NCBI RefSeq assembly: GCF_001625215.2
Contig: NC_030384.2
Span: 41,264,390 to 41,328,389, forward strand
DNA from: Daucus carota subsp. sativus
Taxonomy: Eukaryota > Streptophyta > Magnoliopsida > Apiales > Apiaceae
Reading direction: 5' to 3'
Length of the DNA: 64,000 bases
The position numbers and the translations under genes were made by a program. The notes below the pieces were generated by a model. That model searched no databases, was not told the origin of the DNA, and was given only the letters and a program-made list of their open reading frames with translations. Below, piece after piece: positions 50,210-60,739 of the stretch (position 1 is the first letter of the stretch; each line of letters opens with the position of its first letter).

Positions 50210-50271
50210 TTCGGAGCCCTTTGTCAATAATTGGCTAGGGTGATGTCTTCGGAGCTCTTTGTCAATAATTG
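50210..50271. repeat. 24-bp direct repeat inside the Helitron, period 38 bp
   Basis: TTCGGAGCCCTTTGTCAATA(ATTG) at 50210 recurs as TTCGGAGCTCTTTGTCAATA(ATTG) at 50248. A similar but looser AT-rich duplication lies at about 49685-49860, nearer the 3' hairpin. Confidence 0.75.
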
Positions 50272-50726
50272 ATGTAGGTAGAACTTGCAAGTCATTGATT
50301 GAGAGTTTCTGGATATGTTAATTATGTGATTACATAGTAAATGATTCTTTGATATCGTAATCGATTTGCCTTGTAATTCCCAAGAATTTATTTTTAACAA
50401 ATAGACTTTAATTAAAATAATATAATGCATCAATATTTTCAAAAATATTAAATATACTTTTTAAAATTAAAAAAGGATAAATTTTAATTAAGGAATGAAC
50501 TTTGATTAAATTAAAATATAATATATTTTCAGGAAAATGAAAGTAAACACTAAATTTTAAAATTTTATTTTTATAAAATTTATATATCATTATCAAAATC
50601 CAGAACACCAAGTCTTGAAATTTATAAAAGATAATGATGAAATCAAACTATTAATCATGATTGGAATTTAGATATTATTGATATCATACATACAAATTAC
50701 TACATACAAATTCAATTTTGAAGCTA

Positions 50727-50966
50727 CTATCCTCTGCTTACCGGCTCAAGTGCTTCAACAGTGACCACGCTATTTTCTCTAATAACCACCATGCCATTAT
50801 CATTTCTCTCATCACCATTCACCTCCCCGGGTGTTGTCAATCACCAGGTCCACGAACTGATCAAAAGCGGAAGGGTGCAAACCACATTGCGATTAGCATT
50901 CATCTTAATTTGAAGCTTCTTGTCCATGTACTTCTTTAGATATGGGGGCTGGCCTGAGCGACTCAT
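50727..50966 (-). pseudogene. SNRPG-like: Pseudogene of spliceosomal Sm protein G
   Basis: SmG is one of the seven Sm ring proteins of spliceosomal snRNPs. The copy starts MSRSGQPPYLKKYMDKKLQI, continues KMNANRNVVCTL, then after a 1-base loss reads FDQFVDLVIDNT in another frame. A 1-base gain restores the first frame for EVNGDERNDNGMVVIREN and SVVTVEALEPVSRG-stop. Length (240 nt) equals a full plant SmG reading frame of about 80 codons. The two shifts compensate, but the shifted part of the original frame has a TGA, so no full product is possible. No introns are present. It lies in the Helitron, in Helitron sense. Confidence 0.85.
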
Positions 50967-51914
50967 TGTTATTTGCTACGGAGATTGAACAGTAATAGGT
51001 GACGGGAATTAACGACAAAGAGCAAAGATTATGGGTCTGTCAAACAATTGCATGACCACCCCAGCCAGGAAACCAGGCTGAGAACGATCCTTTACAGCAC
51101 TTCACACAGACCAGGAAGAGCTGTTAATCAGGCTCTGGTCAAGCAGTACCATTTCATCCACCAGACTCAGTGACCCGCCTCCTTAGAAATCAAGGATGGA
51201 GAGGTACGATCCTTTAGAACAGATCATGTTCAAGTAAGGTCGTTGATGGCCATGATCTGCTCTTCTCCCATGCTAACAGAACACTAATCAGCAAGGCTTT
51301 ACCTCATTAGTTGGAAGTTTCAAGTCAAGTCATCTTTGGTGTTGTCATTTTTCGCAAAAGACTCGCAAAATCATCATTACTGATGTCAAAGTAGCTTATA
51401 ACCTGTCAAAGCCAGAGCTGTATTGACAAACTAAGTCCAAATTATATTTACAGAGGACACACTGCTGAGCTAGGAAGGGAAGGGTGAGAAGCTATATACA
51501 AAGTGAAAATAGCAAAAAGCAAAAACTTTCTGAGATCAACCCAAATTGACTGAAGAAACTCTTGCTATCAGGAAAAAAATATGAAAACATGAGGCCCACT
51601 ATACCAAGGTGGATTAAATATTAAATGCTCAAACAAAAGCTTAAACATGCTGTGGGCATAATTGGACACCATCCATACAACCACATCACTACTAAAAATA
51701 ACATGTCATACGAAGGTAAATATGATATAAAATGTGAGAGAGGGTCATAACTTGCAAATTCTCAGATCTGTGAATCATAATGTGTCAGTAAGAGTATATC
51801 CTAATTGTTTTGCTGAACATGTTCACAATTTTTGCAGAAATAACTTAAAAAACTGGTTGGGTAAGATATAAATACAAAATATACCGATAGAGAAAGTGGA
51901 AATAAAAACGGCAC

Positions 51915-52186
51915 CTTTAATTTCCTCGATATTAGATTGCAGGTGGACACTATTAGCCTCAAGCATCTTAGATACCTCCTTGCCAGATTCAAATGCCTGA
52001 GGAAATGATCTTCGATATCTTTCAAAACTTCCAACAACTCCTTTCCCCTTACAGGTGTATGAACCACTGTTAAACCATTTTGCTCATTTAATCAAGATCC
52101 ACTGGTTCTACAGTCTCCTTAACGTGCACTTTGTTTTCATTATCAGTCACCACCACATTACTTTCTTCATCCATATTAGCATATAC
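51915..52186 (-). pseudogene. Captured exon of a DUF630/DUF632 (NRG2-like) protein
   Basis: An exon-like piece with an acceptor (TATATTGCAG before 52186) and a donor (GTGCCG after 51915). It encodes NGLTVVHTPVRGKELLEVLK and DIEDHFLR, then in another frame FESGKEVSKMLEANSVHLQS and NIEEIK. This matches the start of the DUF632 region of plant nuclear or membrane-associated proteins such as NITRATE REGULATORY GENE2. A frame change after FLR, stops at the upstream end and the absence of the remaining protein make it nonfunctional. It carries its splice sites, so it was captured from genomic DNA rather than cDNA. Confidence 0.75.
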
Positions 52187-52902
52187 CTGCAATATACAAA
52201 ATGATGGTATAGCCTAAAGTTATAGTTCTTTAGCAAAAAAATAACGTTATAGTCGATGTATTTAATCTTTTATGCTGGTAAATGGTAATAGGCTCCGTCG
52301 AAACATTACATACATTTTCTGCACAACAGGAACAGGTTTAAATCCAGCGCCATTGGTTTCTGTCATAACCAATCAAAGATACACTTATATTAGTGACAAG
52401 GCTCATTTATCCGTCCCAGTGAACATAAATATCTAAAATGCTAAATAACAGTAATCATACAGAATTATGTATAGACTTCGCAAGAGTTTAAGACATGTAC
52501 CCAAAATCACAATACTCTGATAACAAGACATCAGTTAATTATTTACCAAATATAAAATATCAAGCTTTAGCTGATAGCCTAATGAAATAAGTATGACAAT
52601 GTTACTGACTTACCGCTCCTTACCTATACCCTCATGAGTCATGAACAGAGATCAGGAATTCAAAACTACATTAGCCTCTTTTCAAACTCGAATTATCAGT
52701 ACATGTTATGCAACCTACCGAAACACACACAATATTATCTAGTACACAGACTAAGTATGAACCTCGCAGGAGTCTTTCAGATTCAGTATGGAGTTGCTCT
52801 AGATGAGCTTTCCTTTCCTACAATTAAAACAGTAATAATCAACAAACTAAACCAGATCAGTCAGTTTAACTTATAACTAAACAAATCAACATCAAATTAT
52901 AC

Positions 52903-54200
52903 CTTCTCTTCCTTCTGCTTGTTTGAAGCCTTTTCCTTTAACTTCATTTCCTCGGAAGTACCGTTAACTCTCTTCTTCTTCTTCTCTTTCTTCTCACTAC
53001 CTTCTCCTTCACTAGTCCGCTTCTTCTCCGCCTTCCTAACCTTCATCTTCTCCTCCTTTCCATCTCTCTTCTCCGCATCTCCCCCAATTTCATCATCAAA
53101 ATCCAAAATTCTCTTAGTCACTTTCCTCACTTCTCTTTCCACATTACTCCTTTCCTCTAAACTATCAAAACTCTCACGTGACTTATCATCCGAAGATACA
53201 CCTTTGGAAGCCTCCAACTCCTCCAATTTCGCAAAATCAACATTTGGACCGGTAGGCACATGACAGTACTTCCTTTTATGGTTTACGTATTTCTTGTAAC
53301 CACAATCGCCAAGTAGTTCCGTGATCAGGTTACAGCATTCATTCACTCTTTCCTGTAATGAATCACATTTCAAACAAACAATTTAACAACCTGTTTGAGA
53401 AGGGTATTTAAAATTCAATCCATCCGATCCAAAGTTTAAAGTATGTTGTGTATATTCTCATGTAGCAAAACACAACCTTGCTGATTTTGAGGATGCCCAG
53501 AAGCTGGTTTCGATATTCCAGTGCATTATTAACATCAACTTCTTTGATAACAAGACACATTATGGCAGTAGCTACCACAGATGGAAGGTAACAGAGGATC
53601 CTAGAATCTGTAAGTATGTACATTGTCGAAATGATCAATAAAACCGAGTAGCTCAACTTACTATTCCACACTACAACATTGCTATGTCAAACTCGATATA
53701 CTTTCAATTGCAAAAACTGGTAAACAAAGTAGATGGTTTAAGCACTTACCAGTGACAATCGAATGGAAAAGGCAGTCACACCTTAGAAACTCCCAGTGTG
53801 GGCAGCTCTCCAATTCAAGCCTCGTTATGATGTGATCAAAGAATGAAAATGGTGTCACTGGATTCATCTTCCATTCGAGCGAAGAGAGCACCAGGAGCTC
53901 CATTCTCTGAATATTCCTTGAATCAAACAAGAACCTGGATTCATCTACCTATATATAACCATCACAATTGCCATATCACACACACACATTCAAAATACCC
54001 AAAAATAAACAATGTACACAATGACATTTCCACAAACACTCATTCCACACACACTAATAACACACACAAAGAAAATGTGCACATACTTGTAGGTCATCAA
54101 GAAGAGGCACTTAGTCTCCTCAACTTTTGCAGCTAAAGAAAGGCAAGCAACAGCAACTAATTGACACATCCATGGTTTATCATTATGAAGATTAAAACTC
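52903..54200 (-). pseudogene. CYCD3-like: Captured cyclin-D3 fragment fused to a Lys/Glu-rich tail
   Basis: Four exon pieces keep cyclin-D exon order and splice sites: about 54200-54087 (NDKPWMCQLVAVACLSLAAK), 53948-53750 (VDESRFLFDSRNIQRMELLV through FSFFDHIITRLELESC), 53607-53477 (DSRILCYLPSVVATAIMCLV) and 53352-52903 (ERVNECCNLITELL). D-type cyclins bind CDKA/RB at G1/S. The N-terminal third, with LxCxE and the first cyclin-box helices, is missing. A 1-base loss after VEET breaks the frame, and an Arg codon is missing in WEFLR-CDC. After KRKYCHVPTGPN the sequence leaves cyclin and becomes a charged tail (VDFAKLEELEASKGV, then Lys/Glu-rich to 52903). A related charged stretch (VDFKKLEALGGSKSV, 54410-54200) precedes the core. 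There is no usable ATG, so this is a nonfunctional mosaic. Confidence 0.82.
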
Positions 54201-54760
54201 TCAAATTTTCTCTTCTTCTCCCTTGATCCACCTCTAGCACTCCGCTTCTTCCTCCTCACCTCACTCTTAAACTCTGCAATCTTTTCCCCCAAATCCTCAC
54301 TATCCTTCTCATCCCAAGACGAAGACCGTGACACTAACAAATCCTCCGAATCATCGAAATCAACACTCTTAGAACCTCCCAAAGCCTCTAATTTCTTAAA
54401 ATCAACCGAAGTAAGCGGATCTCGAACCAACACATCCTACAAATCATCTAACTCCTCTCTTCTCAAATCCTCTAAATCTTATAATCTCTTAAAATTAACT
54501 AAATTAAACAAATCCACTTCATCCTTCCCTGAAAATTTCGACCTCTCATCTACCTCTCTTCTTCTAAAACCCTCCGTTAATCTCTGTTGGAAGAGAGAGT
54601 CCTAATAGGTGTCGGGAGAGAGAGTCCCAGCAGGTCACGGTTTTTAAGCAGTAGTATAGATCAAAGAGGAGGACAAAAAAACGAGACGAGACGAAAAAAC
54701 GTAAACAAAAAGTGGAACTACAAATTATACCCATCTTGACTTATTATAGTATAGTATAGA

Positions 54761-55105
54761 TTTGTTTTGTAGATAATAATAATTTAAAGTCGAAATAATC
54801 GTTGCTTTCCCTATCCATATTGGCACTAATTTCGGCACTGACAGTGGCAATACAGCTAGTAATGCAAGTATTTTGGTCCTAATATTATTACCATCAGCTC
54901 AGTGCAGACTTCCTGTCTCCAGCCCATTCTCGCTCAGCTTTATTCCCCACTCACCCAACCACTCCCGCGGCGGCGCGTCACCCCCACTCTCCAACTCCAC
55001 AGCTACTAATAAAACACCTCACACTCACACTCACACTCTTATCTCTCTACTTTCCCTTTCCTCTCTTTCTCCAACCAAAAACAGAAAGCACCACACACAT
55101 CTCTT
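54761..55105 (+). promoter_or_regulatory. Peroxidase promoter and 5' UTR, bounded by the Helitron
   Basis: These 345 bp lie between the Helitron 5' end and the peroxidase ATG. ACTAATAAAACACC (about 55003) is a weak TATA-like element, followed by a CT-rich leader. The Helitron insertion would have pushed any more distal regulatory DNA 5 kb away. Confidence 0.4.
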
Positions 55106-56089
55106 ATGGCACCACCACTCTTGCTAATACTCTCACTAATCACCATCTTTAATCTCCCTTCTCTCTCACTAACCCAGCTGCTAAGCACCTCGTACTACCA
55201 GCACACATGCCCGAGTTTCTCGCAGATCATGGAACAAACGACCACAAACAAGCAAATCAACTCCCCCACCACCGCCGCCGCCACCCTGCGCCTCTTCTTC
55301 CACGACTGCTTCATCGAAGGCTGCGACGCCTCCGTCTTAATCTCCTCAACACATTTCTCCAAAGCGGAGCGTGACGCCGACATCAATCTCTCCCTCCCCG
55401 GCGACGGCTTCGACGTCGTCATCCGCGCTAAAACCGCGCTGGAACTCTCCTGTCCCGGCGTCGTCTCCTGCTCCGACATTCTCGCTGTCGCTACCAGGAA
55501 TTTGGTCACTATGATGGGTGGTCCTTACTATGATGTGAAATTAGGCCGTCGTGACGGCCTAATTTCACTCGCTTCGCGCGTGGGAAGGAATCTACCCACG
55601 CCCCAAATGTCTGTTACAGAAACTATAAATCTGTTTAAATCCCGAGGGTTTTCTGTACAGGAAATGGTTGCGTTAACCGGAGCTCATACCATTGGATTCT
55701 CGCATTGCAAAGAGTTCAGCTCGGATATTTATAATTACAGTAGGAATGCGCAGTCCGATCCGAGTTATAATCCGAGATTCGCAGCTGGATTGCGAAATGC
55801 CTGTAACGATTACCACAAGAATCCTACATTGTCGGTGTTCAACGATGTGATGACTCCGAATAAGTTTGATAATATGTATTACCAGAACTTGCCTAAGGGT
55901 TTGGGGATTTTGAAGTCGGATCGGCTTATGGTTTCGGATTCGAGAACGAGGCCGTTTGCAGAACTCTATGCTCGAGATCAGAATGCATTCTTTAAGGCAT
56001 TTAGATCTGCAATGCAGAAGCTTAGCTTGTATGGTATTAAGACAGGAAGGAGGGGGCAAATTCGACGCAGGTGTGATGAATTTAATTGA
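55106..56089 (+). CDS. PRX: Class III (secretory) plant peroxidase
   Basis: Single-exon 327-residue haem peroxidase acting in the apoplast on phenolics with H2O2 (lignin, wall cross-linking, ROS). Signal peptide about 1-23 (MAPPLLLILSLITIFNLPSL). The distal haem site is LRLFFHDCFIEGCDASVLI (Arg and His, about 62-81). The substrate region includes GRRDGLIS. The proximal haem-ligand motif is MVALTGAHTIGFSHC (about 186-200). All eight disulfide cysteines are present (HTCPSF, HDCFIEGC, SCPGVVSC, SHC, NAC, RRRC). Intronless genes of this form occur in the Arabidopsis PRX31/41/63/65 group, which this resembles. This ATG is the one just before the signal peptide. Intact. Confidence 0.95.
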   Translation: MAPPLLLILSLITIFNLPSLSLTQLLSTSYYQHTCPSFSQIMEQTTTNKQINSPTTAAATLRLFFHDCFIEGCDASVLISSTHFSKAERDADINLSLPGDGFDVVIRAKTALELSCPGVVSCSDILAVATRNLVTMMGGPYYDVKLGRRDGLISLASRVGRNLPTPQMSVTETINLFKSRGFSVQEMVALTGAHTIGFSHCKEFSSDIYNYSRNAQSDPSYNPRFAAGLRNACNDYHKNPTLSVFNDVMTPNKFDNMYYQNLPKGLGILKSDRLMVSDSRTRPFAELYARDQNAFFKAFRSAMQKLSLYGIKTGRRGQIRRRCDEFN

Positions 56090-57974
56090 TCAATTTGTGT
56101 CTGTTTTTTGTTCCGATGATGCACAAGCGAGGTGACTTCTTCTTCATTCTATTTATTCTTCTTATATTCATACACCAATACCATTATTTTCATTCCTCTT
56201 GTAGTCTTGTATGAGCCTGAACATATACAATCTATATATTTTCATTAAGCAAGAATGATGGATGGAGTTATGATATATTCATTTCCAACTATTACAGAGT
56301 CCATAAGTGATGTTCAATCTTAAAAATGTTGACAGGGTTTTTGTCGAATTTCAGTATGCGTTTTTCTTTACATCTTCTCTTGGCATTGCTTGTTTTTTGT
56401 TTTGTTGCTAAACACTTGGTTTTCAATGTTCACTGATCCCCTTCAAAGTAGTCCTTTTCTGTTGTCACCATAACTTTTCAAGCAGCACAAATATACAGAA
56501 CAACTAATCTCTCATGGATCATGGTGTGTGGTGGAAGATTGATTTTATACTGTACCAAGATATTGTTAATAATAATTAAGTGCAGAATTCAGCAATTAGC
56601 ATCTCTGATATTAACTTCATCGTGCCCGCATTGGTGTGGTGACTCGTAAGGATTTCATAAATGATCCCGAGTACCTGCCAGCCCTGCCGCATCTTGTGAT
56701 AAAATTCATATAAGCATCTACACACTTTCTTTGAAATAGGAAACATTTGTAAAAGGCCATGATCAACTGTTTGATCGTAATTTATGTAATACATGCCAAT
56801 TCCTCACAAACTAACTTCTGGTGTCATGAGCATTTAACACAAAGAGGTTTAAACTCTTGGATTAGTTAGTCGCTTCTAGTTAGGCCTCTCTGTAGGAGCT
56901 GAATGCTGTGACTGCGAGATTCTATCATTCAGCTCAGAGTTTGGTCCATTTAACTGTTTCTTGTTCTTCCATAGGGTCTTGTGATTTCATTGCTCTGTTT
57001 GTTGTTGTAGAACGTCTATACTCCTTTTGTTGTTGTATAGCAGCTCACATCTTAACCTTTTCACCCCCTGCTTGTATAATTTGGTTTGTGCTTTTCCTCG
57101 GAACCTCTACTCTAGGTTGGTTGTTTCTTTTGATCTATCAATTATGTCGTAGACCTTCACATTTGCCTGTAAAAAGGACAGAGGTTTCGTAATGCCGTCA
57201 TAATCGTAATTATCTTTTATCATATCCTCTGTGTTGGACTCAAACGCTAGATCGCAGTCACCTGTACTTCGGAATGAACACCATTTTCATACTGACTTTC
57301 ATGCAAGGCATAGCTCCCATCTCCAACAGTACAAATTGCAGTGTGAATAATTCTTAGTATACAGACCGATAACTCCTCGTATAGGGTGTCCATCTTGCAT
57401 TAACACAAATCCAATATATAGGCAGGCTCGAGTAATGATACACTTGACGATTAGGCATGAAGAGAGTTCGACATACATGACTGAAGAATAAGCTACGTCA
57501 ATATTTTTTGCAATTCGGGAGCTAACGAATTGAAATGTAAAGTAAAGGACTCCAAGTAACCAAAAATATCAAACAGGAGACGTAAAAGAGGCTTGTTTGG
57601 ATAAGATTTTCTTTTTAAAGTTAAAAGTTTTTTCTCTTTTTTTTTAAAATTATATTTTATAATAAAAAATTTAGATATAAATATTAAGGATGTATTTTGT
57701 ATCTGTTATTTAGTAAGAAAAAGGTAAAATTTATAAAATTTATATATTTTTCTCTATACATAAATCTTTATCTTTATTTATAAATAAGATTAACCAGATC
57801 ATGACAATACAATTTTGGTTCATAATTTCCGGTGGGGAGTTTCAAATTTACCCCGGTACTGGACATCAATGGGAGCATGTAACAGATGACGACAAAAAGG
57901 AATTGTAGTGGAGGGACCTTTGCCGTTAATTATACTGATTGATTTAATTATTGGTTGATACTTGATACTTGATA

Positions 57975-58262
57975 CTCCCTCCGTATCTTTTTTCTTTTCC
58001 TATTTGTAATGTCGGTATTTTTCTTTTCCTATTTGTAATGTCGGTACTGTTCATAACATGAGACAAATTACTAATTTACATCTAATCTATAAAACTAAAT
58101 ATAGTCATGAGTGATCTCGTTAGATTCGTATTCACGAGTACTTTAATACGGTGAAGTTTTTATATTTAATGCTACTACTAAATGAAAAATATTAACGATC
58201 AAAAATGTGTGTTGGCAAACGTGAAAAGTACAAACAAGAAAAGTATTTAGGGACGGAGGGAG
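57975..58262. mobile_element. Stowaway-like MITE with an internal duplication
   Basis: CTCCCTCCGTATC at the left and GGGACGGAGGGAG at the right, TA flanks (57973-57974 and 58263-58264). Near the left end TTTTCCTATTTGTAATGTCG is repeated twice in tandem (about 57993-58046). Confidence 0.8.
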
Positions 58263-58639
58263 TACAATTAAGGTATGATCTACTGGCAGTTTCAAACGAA
58301 GAGGGTCAAACATTAATTCGAAAACCGAAAGCGTAAAGAATATCAAGTCATATGGTTGTTGCCGACCCATGTATTCTGCCCGACTACAGTTCTACTATAC
58401 TACATGTGAGTAGTGGGACCAGATGTTTGTCTACTTTTTCCGCCGCGCGTTATAATGACGGTGTTTGATTACTTTTCTTCTCCTTCTAAAAGTTCACGAG
58501 AAAAATACCCACAACTCTCCGAAGAGAAAATTTCTTGGGAAAATTTTAAGCACTTTCTTTATCTTTTTCGTTTCTTAGGAGTACTTACTTTCTTTTATTG
58601 TATAAAATAAGTTATTTTAATATAGGGCACATATATATA

Positions 58640-58912
58640 CTCTCTCCGTACCTTCCATTTCTTTACACTTTCATTTTTGGGGTGTCCCATCCAATTTTTT
58701 ACACTTCAAAACTTACCCAAAATAGTTAATGGGTCCCACTACTTTTTCGCTTTTCTTTCCTTTTCACACTACTTTTACTCCATTATCTTCTTTTAATACA
58801 TTAAAAATTAATGAGTCCCACCACTTCACCCACTTTTCTTTCTCTTTTCCATTACTTTATACATATTTCTTAACCTCCGTGCCCAACCCAAACATTAAGA
58901 AATGGGAGGGAG
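58640..58912. mobile_element. Stowaway-like MITE
   Basis: CTCTCTCCGTACCTTCCATT at the left and AATGGGAGGGAG at the right, with TA flanks (58638-58639 and 58913-58914). Noncoding. Confidence 0.75.
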
Positions 58913-59358
58913 TATTAGATTGTTTATATTTAATTTTTATATTTTAGTAATAGTCAAAGATCCAATGTAATTGGGTTTAAAAATTTGTAATCGAAACAAT
59001 GGATAGTTTAGTTCGATTTTATCTGTTTGGTTCGATTACGAACACTTTTACCTCCCTTGGCCTCTTCATTTTCCACCCCTTCTTTCTCATTCTCATGCTC
59101 CATGGATCACTCTTCTCATTTCAACATCTCTTCTTACATTTCTCGGACATACTCATCGTTCTTTTTCATCTCTTTATTAATATAATTTTCGAATAAATTT
59201 AACTAATATTTTTTAACTATAGCAAATCGACAAATTTTGTTCAGGGAGGAGTCAATGTTGATGAGTGATGATCATATTTCATTTATACATATGTATTTAT
59301 TTAATTTAAAAACTAAATAAAAATTTTAATTTGAAAAGTTGAATAATAGCTATATACA

Positions 59359-60025
59359 GGGGGTGTTTGGATCGAAGAATCACTCGTTTTTTTTAGAGAG
59401 AACTCCACTTCAGGAGCCCAAGGTCTGTTTGGCCAAAAAAGTCGGAGTGCTTTTTTTTGGATTCCAACGCCAGAAGTGAGAAGCTTTGTTCCCTTACTTT
59501 TTTTTCGGTGCTTCTCTCTTTTTTTTACGCGTCTCTCGTGTCTCGTGAGAAACAAAACAGTCTAACCCCTTCACTTTATGATATTTTTTTATTTTGAAAT
59601 AAACAAAAAAATACTTTTGCAATATATTTTATTTGTTACCAAGTTTTATCTATTATCAATGAAAAAACTATTTTAAAAAATATCAAGTTTAATTATTTTG
59701 TATTTCAATTATTTTGTGTTAAAGTTTAATTATTTTTTATCAAGTTTTATTATTTTTAAAATATATTTCAATTATTTTTTATTTTAATTTGTTACCAAGT
59801 TTTATCTATTATCAATATAAATTTTTTTTTAAAAAAATATTTTATAATACCAAAACTGCACCAACTTATAAATCAAACTATCCAAACATTAAAAAAATTT
59901 AAAAGTTGAAGTTACCAAACACTTTAACAACTTAAAACTTTTACTTCTACTTCTCACTTCTACTCCACTTTTTTAGTTTAGTTTAAGCAAGAAACTACTT
60001 CTTTTAACCTCGTCCAAACGGTCCC
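59359..60025. mobile_element. MITE-like element with GTTTGGA / TCCAAAC ends
   Basis: GGGGGTGTTTGGATCGAAG at the left and CTCGTCCAAACGGTCCC at the right are loosely inverse. Subterminal stretches (AAGTGAGAAGC against ACTTCTCACTTCT) also pair. No target duplication was found, so the superfamily (hAT or Harbinger) is open. Confidence 0.5.
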
Positions 60026-60170
60026 ATAATCACTTATTTCTTTTAATCTAACTTGGTTTCAAATTATTTGGCAACCCAATATCTGTCCCATTTTAACTGA
60101 TATTTGATTTTCTGACATGTATATTGAAATGTGAAAAAACAATATCTATACTCAATAAAAAATTCAATTC

Positions 60171-60230
60171 TTGAGCACGGTTGGATAGCTTAGTGGTAAA
60201 GAGCTTATCCTCTGTCGTCCAGATCATATG
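60171..60230 (+). mobile_element. SINE 5' fragment
   Basis: TTGAGCACGGTTGGATAGCT then TAGTGGTAAAGAGC matches the head of the SINE at 28404-28557. It lacks the body and poly-A tail. Confidence 0.6.
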
Positions 60231-60739
60231 TTTAGATGTGATTTTTTTAACATCTTAAAATACGTGTAAAAAATCAAAAGCGATTAAAATGGGAGGGAGG
60301 TAGTACATAAATTATATATACAGAACTATTCGTTATCACGACTCAGCTAAACGAAAAGGTGATTTTAAATTTTGGCATGAACCTCAAGTCATAAATAAAT
60401 TCTAAAGAGTTGAAACCTGAAAACTCAGGTCGGTTTCGCTTATTCACAACCATGTTACCAAACGTCCTTACCGAAAGTGATTCTAACCAAGTAGCAATGT
60501 AGCATGCTTGCTTGCCCTTTATTAAGATCAAAACAAGCTAGCTCATGACTAATGCTTAGCCAGTTCTTCCTGTACAAAAGTTTAAGCACGCATCTACGAA
60601 ATCAATGACACACACACACATCATAAGAAGTCTTAACATTGGTGCCAGTTTGAGCCGCTTTAAGACTTCCACTCCCATCCAAAGTTTACTCGTTTTCTTG
60701 TTTTCGCGTCATTAGCTTCACATGAACTCTGTCAGCATA

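Larger units (their letters stand above)
49632..54760 (-). mobile_element. Non-autonomous Helitron carrying captured gene fragments
   Basis: Read on the minus strand. The 5' end is TCTATACTATACTATAATAA at 54760, preceded by A (54761). The 3' end is a perfect hairpin CCCGTGC-TTC-GCACGGG (49659-49643), a 7-nt spacer and CTAG (49635-49632), followed by T (49631). TC...hairpin-CTRR with A and T flanks and no target duplication is the Helitron signature. The element is 5,129 bp and lacks any Rep/helicase frame, so it must have moved using an enzyme from elsewhere. Captured pieces, all in Helitron sense, are a cyclin-D3 core with introns, a Lys/Glu-rich sequence, a DUF632-protein exon and an SmG copy. 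A second TC-type start lies 100 bp inside (54660), so the exact 5' base is slightly uncertain. Confidence 0.85.
56090..60739. other. Gene-free interval between the peroxidase and the EDS1-family gene
   Basis: After the peroxidase 3' UTR I see no supported gene. Frames at 56576-56794 (minus) and 56908-57192 (plus) lack recognisable domains. The region has two Stowaway-like MITEs, a 670-bp MITE-like element, a SINE fragment at 60171-60230 and a lone Stowaway end (AAAATGGGAGGGAGGTAGTA) at about 60286-60305. Confidence 0.6.

Noticed and set aside
53843..54136. 97-codon plus-strand frame in the Helitron
   Set aside because: Antisense to captured cyclin exons, and rich in CA/AC simple sequence.
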